Part shown: positions 6,481-10,971 of the stretch, in pieces
Numbering within the stretch: the stretch's first letter is position 1
Layout of the letters: every line of letters begins with the position of its first letter
Assembly (NCBI GenBank): GCA_028686145.1
Contig: JAQUCQ010000079.1
Coordinates: forward strand, 1-10,971
Source: Desulfuromonadaceae bacterium
GTDB lineage: Bacteria > Desulfobacterota > Desulfuromonadia > Geobacterales > Pseudopelobacteraceae
Direction: 5' to 3'
Length of the DNA stretch: 10,971 bases
Program-made: the position numbers and the translations under genes
The notes under the pieces: model-generated
Seen by the model: only the letters and a program-made list of their open reading frames with translations
Told to the model about the DNA's origin: nothing
Databases searched by the model: none

Positions 6481-6532
6481 TGCACAATAAACAGGCACAC
6501 GCAAACCATAGTTGCCCACAATACAGGCACAC
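6481..6532 (-). promoter_or_regulatory. Paired repeats upstream of the sigma-54 promoter: likely activator sites
   Basis: The plus strand has TGCACAATAAACAGGCACAC (6481-6500) and TGCCCACAATACAGGCACAC (6513-6532). The shared ACAGGCACAC cores lie 32 bp apart, close to three helical turns, and about 110-150 bp upstream of the promoter. On the minus strand the TGTGC core recurs nearby (6477-6484 region and 6454-6460). The placement suits binding sites for a sigma-54 enhancer-binding activator. No perfect NtrC-type palindrome was found, only a TTTGGTGCA half-site at about 6471-6479. Confidence 0.5.
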
Positions 6533-6547
6533 TCAGTTTAATAACCT

Positions 6548-7270
6548 TCAGATATTGATATCCTTAAGCTCCTTGATTATCTCAACTTGACGCTGGTTAA
6601 TATAGTATGCAATTTGCTGTTGAGAATGTTTTTCCGCATGAAGTTCCACTATACAGGTAAATGGAGCGTTCGTACCAATAATTTTGACAATTGTCGCGCT
6701 CATGCCTACCTCAAAAATGGAGTTGCCGGTAAGGTCAGGCAGTTTCAAAAACATGTTGATATCAAGGCCCGGCACGAGAAGGTCATCAGACATAGTACTG
6801 ATGGCGGCCCCTCCAAGTGAAATATCTTTTACTTTACCCTTTAAAACATCTCCTTCAAAAAGCAGCTCCGCCTCAACCGGGTTATCAAGAAGGACCCGCA
6901 CGAACCGTCTCATATCTGAGCGGATTTTTGCATATCCAAAATTGCACAGAATAACACGTTTTTTTGCGGAACTTACATAAAATGCTTCACCAATCATATC
7001 TTCTGAAAATGTGCTCAAACTATGTGAATAAATAAGCGTTTTTTTCTCTATATTAATAACTTTGGCTTGATACTCATGAACATCAAACTCTGCCATTTCG
7101 TTTTCAACAGTCAGCAAGGTTGCATTGTATGAAACAGGAATTTCTTTGTAGTAGTTTAAAAATGAAAATTGCTGCCCGATCATTCCCTGCAAAAACTGAA
7201 GAATAACCAGTGCATCTTCTCGTTCAGTCCCCCGCACGGCTTTGTCGTAATATGGAAACACCCCAAGCAC
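6548..7270 (-). CDS. PilZ-domain protein, YcgR-like (probable c-di-GMP receptor)
   Basis: The protein has 240 residues. The N-terminal half (about 20-110), containing FLNYYKEIPVSYNATLLTV, resembles the beta-barrel domain that precedes PilZ in YcgR-like proteins. The C-terminal half has the c-di-GMP motif pair RRFVR (RxxxR, residues 121-125) and DISLGG (D/NxSxxG, residues 149-154). Such proteins bind cyclic di-GMP and tune motility, secretion or exopolysaccharide; the target here is unknown. The start is uncertain: GTG at 7270 lacks a clear ribosome site, GTG at 7261 is an alternative, and the frame stays open upstream to 7331 without ATG, GTG or TTG. It is divergent from the M23 gene and upstream of glnB, from which it is probably transcriptionally separate. 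Domain assignment is secure, start is not. Confidence 0.85.
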   Translation of the reverse strand: MLGVFPYYDKAVRGTEREDALVILQFLQGMIGQQFSFLNYYKEIPVSYNATLLTVENEMAEFDVHEYQAKVINIEKKTLIYSHSLSTFSEDMIGEAFYVSSAKKRVILCNFGYAKIRSDMRRFVRVLLDNPVEAELLFEGDVLKGKVKDISLGGAAISTMSDDLLVPGLDINMFLKLPDLTGNSIFEVGMSATIVKIIGTNAPFTCIVELHAEKHSQQQIAYYINQRQVEIIKELKDINI

Positions 7271-7285
7271 CCCGACGATGATGAA

Positions 7286-7314
7286 TTGAACTATTTTTTT
7301 AAATAGGATATAAA
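7286..7314 (+). promoter_or_regulatory. Sigma-70 promoter for the M23 peptidase-aldolase pair
   Basis: TTGAAC (7286-7291), a 17-bp spacer and TATAAA (7309-7314) give a good promoter. The predicted start near 7321 coincides with an in-frame ATG, supporting the downstream ATG at 7414 as the real start codon. Confidence 0.6.
7291..7306. repeat. AT-rich palindrome inside the promoter spacer
   Basis: CTATTT and AAATAG form 6-bp inverted arms around TTTT, between the -35 and -10 boxes of the M23-gene promoter and next to the start region of the divergent PilZ gene. It could be an operator or simply an AT-rich spacer. Confidence 0.3.
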
Positions 7315-7413
7315 TGGAGAATGAATTTAACTATCAGAAAATGTTCCGAACAACAAGCACAATTGACATACTCTGTTAAAGAGTCTCACCAGTTCCGGCA
7401 CAAATTCTTCTAC

Positions 7414-8193
7414 ATGCGTACACTGCCTTTGACCATTATCTTCTGCCTGGTCAGCTCTTTTTCAGGAGCGGATATCTATCGTTTTGTCACGGTCGATGGA
7501 GTTGAAACTTTTACCGATGCGCCCAGCAACAAAAGCGCCACGGTTGTTATCAAGGACCGTTCAACATCCGGAAGCAAGCGCCACAGATCAGTCAAGAAAC
7601 AAAAAACTCATACCATTTCACTCGATGAAGTTGTCCAAAAGACTGTTTCCGCAACGTTTCAACCACCCGGAGTTGAGCGAAGCGACTTTAAACCGCACCT
7701 GCCGAACGTCGGAGGAACGATAACTTCACAAGTCGGAATGAGAATAGATCCGATTGATGGGACATGGCGCCATCACAACGGTATTGATATAGCTATTCCC
7801 ACCGGTACCCCGGTCAGACCGGTTGCCTCCGGCACGGTCGTTTACAGTGGTAATCGCTCCGGATATGGCAACACTGTCATCGTCGAACATGACAACGGCA
7901 TCGTTACCTTGTACGCACACAACAGCCGCATTTTAGTAATCGAGGGGGAAGCGGTGACCCCCGAAAGCACTCTGGCGTTTTCGGGCTCAACCGGAAGATC
8001 AACCGGGCCGCATCTTCACTTTGAGGCGTGGCAGGACGGAACAAATGTCACCAAGGCTTTTCTCCCCGACAGTGGCATGACATTACCGAAGTCAACACTG
8101 GTCGCCAGCAGCCATCGAGAGTCCCATTTCCGAAGAGAAACGCTTTCAGACGGCTCGATCCTGTTTACCAATATTCCTCCATCAACACCCTGA
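7414..8193 (+). CDS. Secreted M23 (LytM-type) peptidase with N-terminal DUF4124
   Basis: This is a zinc endopeptidase-type domain, expected to act on peptidoglycan peptides in the periplasm. Residues 1-18 (MRTLPLTIIFCLVSSFSG) are a signal peptide. Residues 19-38 (ADIYRFVTVDGVETFTDAP) match the DUF4124 pattern. The M23 domain spans about 100-215, with HNGID (His121, Asp125), YAHN (His169) and HLHFE (His200, His202), the catalytic set of an active enzyme. The C-terminus, ETLSDGSILFTNIP, again resembles the end of a DUF4124 unit. The frame opens at an ATG at 7321, but this would place 31 polar residues before the signal peptide and coincides with the predicted transcription start, so I chose the ATG at 7414. 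No clear ribosome site precedes it. It overlaps the next gene by TGATG, so the two are probably coupled. Confidence 0.88.
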   Translation: MRTLPLTIIFCLVSSFSGADIYRFVTVDGVETFTDAPSNKSATVVIKDRSTSGSKRHRSVKKQKTHTISLDEVVQKTVSATFQPPGVERSDFKPHLPNVGGTITSQVGMRIDPIDGTWRHHNGIDIAIPTGTPVRPVASGTVVYSGNRSGYGNTVIVEHDNGIVTLYAHNSRILVIEGEAVTPESTLAFSGSTGRSTGPHLHFEAWQDGTNVTKAFLPDSGMTLPKSTLVASSHRESHFRRETLSDGSILFTNIPPSTP

Positions 8194-9368
8194 TGCACGA
8201 TCAGATCGAAAAATACTCTGCCAAACTGATTTCAGACCGTTCAGCACAAGCCGGGCAGATTGCTTTTGCCGCCCAGGATGACGAAATAATTTCAAACGGT
8301 GAACTGCGTTTGGCTTCACTGTTAGAAACAATACTTTCTCGCCTGGATTGCCTCGCAATTGCTGCGGCTGCACCTTCTCTCCCTTTTGCCGATTTTCTCA
8401 TTCAGAGAGCTGCATGCCATGAGCATGAAATTGTCCCCCGCGACACCGAAACCCGTACATTTCTGCATGATATTCCAATTGTACGAAAAAGTGAGACCGG
8501 CGCTTTTCCGGCGGAGATAATTGCCGAACTACTGGGGAACCGCAAAGGAATTGTTGTCGAAGGGGTCGGGATTATTGCTGCCGGAGCATTAACCATTGAG
8601 CAGGCCTATATCAACTGGTCCTCGGTCTTCCATTCAACATATATAAAATATCTTGAAGATCTGCTCGAAGACGGCTTCAAACTGCCGGGTGAAGAAGATG
8701 CATTTAATCATTTTCGCCGCAAAATGCTTGTTCCACTTTCATCTGATGGCCTCGAATTTCGTGAAGGCCCTTTTTATGGAAAAAAAGACATTCTGGAAGA
8801 GATGGCACGTGTCGGCTCATATACCGTCAAGCGTCATCTGGTTGATTCGTTTTTCGGCAACATTTCATATTCAAGCGGAAATCTGATCTATATATCACAG
8901 ACTGCATCCAGCCTGGACGATCTTCCCGGATATATTGATCCGGTCCCCGTTCAAAACTGCTCAACAGTTGGAATAACCGCCTCCAGTGAACTGGTCGCTC
9001 ACCGTTCCATTTTTGAAGCAACCGGCTGCCTCGCCATTTTGCACGGCCATCCGCGCTTCGCAGTCATTATGAGCATGATATGCACTGAAAAAGAGTCGTG
9101 CCGCGTTACAGACTGCTGGAAAGATTGCTCTAAAGTTCGTTTTTTGGGAGAGACGCCAGTGGTGGCAGGAGAAATTGGCGCCGGCGGCATTGCAAAGAAT
9201 GTCCCGCCGGTGATCGGAAAAACTGGGTCAGCTATTGTCTACGGCCATGGTGTATTCAGCATCGGTATGACCGATTACCGCGAAGCGTTCCAGGCGTTGG
9301 TTGATGTCGAGAACTGGTGTCGCTCAGAATATTTCAGGCTGATTGACGAAAAGGTAACAAAAATCTAG
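8193..9368 (+). CDS. Class II aldolase/adducin-like protein, apparent internal duplication
   Basis: This cytoplasmic protein has 391 residues. The C-terminal half (about 205-385) is a class II aldolase fold: SSE (Glu266, the usual catalytic acid position), LHGHP (His284, His286) and YGHG (His352) are the three zinc histidines. These enzymes cleave or epimerise sugar phosphates; the substrate here is unknown. The N-terminal half (about 30-155) appears to be a second copy. CLAIAAAAP aligns with CLAILHGHP, and VEGVGIIAAG with VYGHGVFSIG, at nearly the same spacing (65 versus 66), so all zinc histidines are lost. A longer frame to 8028 exists, but ATG at 8193 is right at the M23 gene's stop (TGATG), so coupling decides the start. 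No terminator separates it from rlmB: both stop codons lie in one CTAG. Pairing with an exported peptidase is unexplained. Confidence 0.8.
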   Translation: MHDQIEKYSAKLISDRSAQAGQIAFAAQDDEIISNGELRLASLLETILSRLDCLAIAAAAPSLPFADFLIQRAACHEHEIVPRDTETRTFLHDIPIVRKSETGAFPAEIIAELLGNRKGIVVEGVGIIAAGALTIEQAYINWSSVFHSTYIKYLEDLLEDGFKLPGEEDAFNHFRRKMLVPLSSDGLEFREGPFYGKKDILEEMARVGSYTVKRHLVDSFFGNISYSSGNLIYISQTASSLDDLPGYIDPVPVQNCSTVGITASSELVAHRSIFEATGCLAILHGHPRFAVIMSMICTEKESCRVTDCWKDCSKVRFLGETPVVAGEIGAGGIAKNVPPVIGKTGSAIVYGHGVFSIGMTDYREAFQALVDVENWCRSEYFRLIDEKVTKI

Positions 9369-10102
9369 CTCCGCACTTTCCTGGCGATTTCAAACAACGC
9401 AATCCCTCCGGCAACCGAGGCATTCAGGGAGCTTACCCCGCCGTACTGCGGAATCGACATCACAATATCGCACTGCTTGCGCACTAACGGTCTGATCCCC
9501 TCACCTTCTCCTCCAACAACCAAAGCAATGTTCCCTGAAAAGTCTGTATCATAGAGTGACTGCTTGGCAGAGCCATCAAGCCCGTACACCCAGTAGCCAA
9601 GTTTTTTCAGTGTTTCAAGCGTTTGGGCAATATTAGTAACCATGGCCACCGGAACGGTTTCTACAGCACCAGCCGAGGTTTTCTCAGCAGCGGCAGTGAC
9701 ACCACAGGCACGGTCTTTGGGAATAATGACGCCATTTACACCAGCACAGGCGGCCGAACGAATTAATGCGCCCAGATTGTGAGGGTCCTGAAGAGCATCG
9801 AGAACCAGAATAAATCCAGTCGAACCGGACTGGTTGATAGTTGTCAACAGATCATCAAAATCGGCATACATGAAGGGTTCAACTTCAAGAGCAATACCCT
9901 GATGGTGTGAAGAGGCACACATCCTGGTAAGATCTCCTTTATCCCGGCGATGTACCGAGACTCCCCGCTCCTCTGCCAATTTAATAATCTTTTCAACCCG
10001 ATGATCAGTCGCATTGATCTGTATATACAGGTTGAAAGCGCCACGTGCCCCCTGAAGAGATTCTCGTACCGGGTTAACGCCAAATATCAGTTCGCCTTTC
10101 AT
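9365..10102 (-). CDS. rlmB: 23S rRNA (guanosine-2251-2'-O)-methyltransferase
   Basis: This cytoplasmic SPOUT (SpoU) enzyme methylates the ribose of G2251 in 23S rRNA using S-adenosylmethionine. It has 245 residues, the usual RlmB length. The N-terminal substrate-binding part starts MKGELIFGVNPVRESL, the usual 'GxxPVxExL' opening. The SPOUT domain has motif 1 DALQDPHNLGALIRSA (Asn109, Arg115), motif 2 VVGGEGEGIRPLV (197-207) and motif 3 IPQYGGVSSLNASVA (218-231). Close paralogues such as TrmH share these motifs, but length and the N-terminal domain favour RlmB. Its ATG overlaps the pyrF stop by four bases (ATGA), so translation is probably coupled. Its stop is convergent with the aldolase-like gene, sharing CTAG, with no obvious terminator. 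Confidence 0.93.
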   Translation of the reverse strand: MKGELIFGVNPVRESLQGARGAFNLYIQINATDHRVEKIIKLAEERGVSVHRRDKGDLTRMCASSHHQGIALEVEPFMYADFDDLLTTINQSGSTGFILVLDALQDPHNLGALIRSAACAGVNGVIIPKDRACGVTAAAEKTSAGAVETVPVAMVTNIAQTLETLKKLGYWVYGLDGSAKQSLYDTDFSGNIALVVGGEGEGIRPLVRKQCDIVMSIPQYGGVSSLNASVAGGIALFEIARKVRS

Positions 10103-10824
10103 GCCGCACCATCCGTGATCTCGGCAGCGATCAATTCTGCCGCTTGACCGGGATTCTCCGCTTTAGCAATTGGACGGCCAATTACCAGATAGTCCGCTCC
10201 TGCTGAAATTGCCTCTGTCGGAGTCATAATACGCTTTTGATCATCGACGGCGGCAAAAGATGGACGTACCCCGGGAGTAACTATCAAAAAATCGGGTCCG
10301 CACGCCTCTCTGATCAAACCTATCTCAAGCGGTGAGGCAACAACACCATCCATGCCGGATGCCTTGGCAAGCCGCGCCAGACGCACGACCATATCCTGAA
10401 CTGTATGTTCGATTCCCACCTGGCGTAGCGTTTGAGTAGTAGATGAGGTCAGAATCGTTACCGCAAGAAGTCGGGGACGCTCCGCATCGTTAAACTCCTT
10501 GTGCACGGCCGTCACGGCAGCTTCCATCATTTCGACGCCACCCAACGCATGTAAATTGGCCAGTTGGACTCCAAGCCGGGCAGCTTCCAGCATCGCACTT
10601 GCAACGGTATTCGGAATGTCATGATATTTCAGATCAAGAAAAACCTGGCCTCCATGGCGCTGAACAGCCTTGACCGCAGCAGGCCCGCAGGAGGTAAACA
10701 GCTCCTTGCCGACCTTGAACATACCAATTTTACCCGCCAATGTGTCGGCCCAGCGGTCTATATCGTTCAGGCCATGGACATCCAAGGCAAATATGATTTT
10801 ATTTCGTGCTTCTTCAGCTGTCAT
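10099..10824 (-). CDS. pyrF: Orotidine 5'-phosphate decarboxylase
   Basis: It performs the last step of de novo UMP synthesis, decarboxylating orotidine monophosphate to UMP in the cytoplasm. The 241 residues suit the bacterial PyrF group. Diagnostic residues are Asp15 in FALDV, the GKELF segment around Lys40, and DLKYHDIPNT with catalytic Asp64, Lys66 and Asp69. VTPGVRP (183-189) and DYLVIGRPI (211-219) form the phosphate-binding end of the barrel. GAGGA lies about 5 bp before the ATG. The gene starts 7 bp after the dxs stop and overlaps rlmB by ATGA, so the three are almost certainly one transcript. Confidence 0.97.
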   Translation of the reverse strand: MTAEEARNKIIFALDVHGLNDIDRWADTLAGKIGMFKVGKELFTSCGPAAVKAVQRHGGQVFLDLKYHDIPNTVASAMLEAARLGVQLANLHALGGVEMMEAAVTAVHKEFNDAERPRLLAVTILTSSTTQTLRQVGIEHTVQDMVVRLARLAKASGMDGVVASPLEIGLIREACGPDFLIVTPGVRPSFAAVDDQKRIMTPTEAISAGADYLVIGRPIAKAENPGQAAELIAAEITDGAA

Positions 10825-10831
10825 TGTATCC

Positions 10832-10971
10832 TCATTTCATGAATTCTAAAGCAGCAGCAGTGATTCCTTCCGCATCAATCCCGACATCCTTGCGCAGCTG
10901 GGCCTGACTCCCCTGTTCAATATAGTGATCGGGAAGACCAAGGCGCCGCACCTTCACATCCTGCAAGTTAT
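10832..10971 (-). CDS. dxs: 1-deoxy-D-xylulose-5-phosphate synthase, C-terminal end (partial)
   Basis: Only the last 46 codons are present. They read VRRLGLPDHYIEQGSQ, then AQLRKDVGIDAEGI, and end AAALEFMK. This matches the tail of Dxs proteins, where LGxPDxFIEHGSQ-like text followed by a short helix is characteristic. Dxs is a thiamine-diphosphate enzyme that starts the non-mevalonate isoprenoid pathway from pyruvate and glyceraldehyde 3-phosphate. The stop is 7 bp before pyrF, so pyrF and rlmB are probably expressed from the upstream dxs transcript. A short fragment limits certainty, but the motif is specific. Confidence 0.85.
   Translation of the reverse strand, partial: NLQDVKVRRLGLPDHYIEQGSQAQLRKDVGIDAEGITAAALEFMK

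Noticed and set aside
6317..6532. 71-codon minus-strand frame rich in cysteine
   Set aside because: It covers the glnB promoter, repeats and leader, has a GTG start without a ribosome site and resembles no known protein.
7314..7379. Short plus-strand frame of 21 codons (MENEFNYQKMFRTTSTIDIL...)
   Set aside because: Its ATG overlaps the -10 box and lies upstream of the predicted transcription start, so it would not be in the mRNA.
7321..7413. Extended N-terminus for the M23 peptidase
   Set aside because: It would put 31 polar residues ahead of a clear signal peptide, and the ATG sits at the predicted transcription start.
8028..8192. Extended N-terminus for the aldolase-like gene
   Set aside because: It would overlap the M23 peptidase gene by 166 bp; the ATG at 8193 in TGATG is the standard coupled start.

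Overview
The window looks like chromosomal DNA from a Desulfuromonadales-type bacterium (Geobacter, Desulfuromonas or Pelobacter-like). This is an inference from gene content: a sigma-54-type glnB-glnA unit, a YcgR-like PilZ protein, a DUF4124/M23 peptidase, a dxs-pyrF-rlmB cluster and a moderate GC content. No rRNA, tRNA, CRISPR array or intact mobile element was seen. Most of the window is ordinary core metabolism on the minus strand. The interesting parts are the regulatory regions and a few poorly characterised proteins.

Layout, in transcription order on the minus strand. (a) 10971 to 9365: the 3' end of dxs, then pyrF and rlmB, tightly packed with a 7-bp gap and an ATGA overlap. (b) 7270 to 6548: a PilZ protein, read divergently from a plus-strand pair made of an exported M23 peptidase (7414-8193) and a class II aldolase-like protein (8193-9368). 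That pair is coupled by a TGATG overlap, and its stop codon lies inside the same CTAG as the stop of rlmB. (c) 6395 to 4453: a sigma-54 promoter, glnB (GTG start), glnA and a strong terminator. (d) 4361 to 3540: a sigma-70-like promoter and an exported pentapeptide-repeat protein. (e) 3139 to 1: an apparent operon of a site-2-type M50 membrane protease, an M29 aminopeptidase, two unrecognised small proteins and the start of a DUF815 AAA+ ATPase that runs off the window.

How the genes work together. PII (GlnB) senses 2-oxoglutarate and glutamine status. GlnA is the ammonia-assimilating enzyme and keeps the adenylylation-site tyrosine, so nitrogen control probably acts at the promoter and after translation. 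Dxs feeds isoprenoid synthesis, PyrF makes UMP and RlmB modifies 23S rRNA; these three form a housekeeping operon rather than a pathway. The M50/M29 genes suggest proteolysis and peptide turnover, but no common pathway can be shown.

Most worth a second look: the aldolase-like protein appears to be an internal duplication whose N-terminal copy has lost all three zinc histidines; the glnB control region has a near-consensus sigma-54 site, repeats spaced 32 bp apart and a hairpin with a T tract lying across the predicted transcription start; an unknown 133-residue protein ends in a CxxCxCxC tail; and a 284-bp gene-free stretch carries repeated motifs that may be a decayed insertion sequence.
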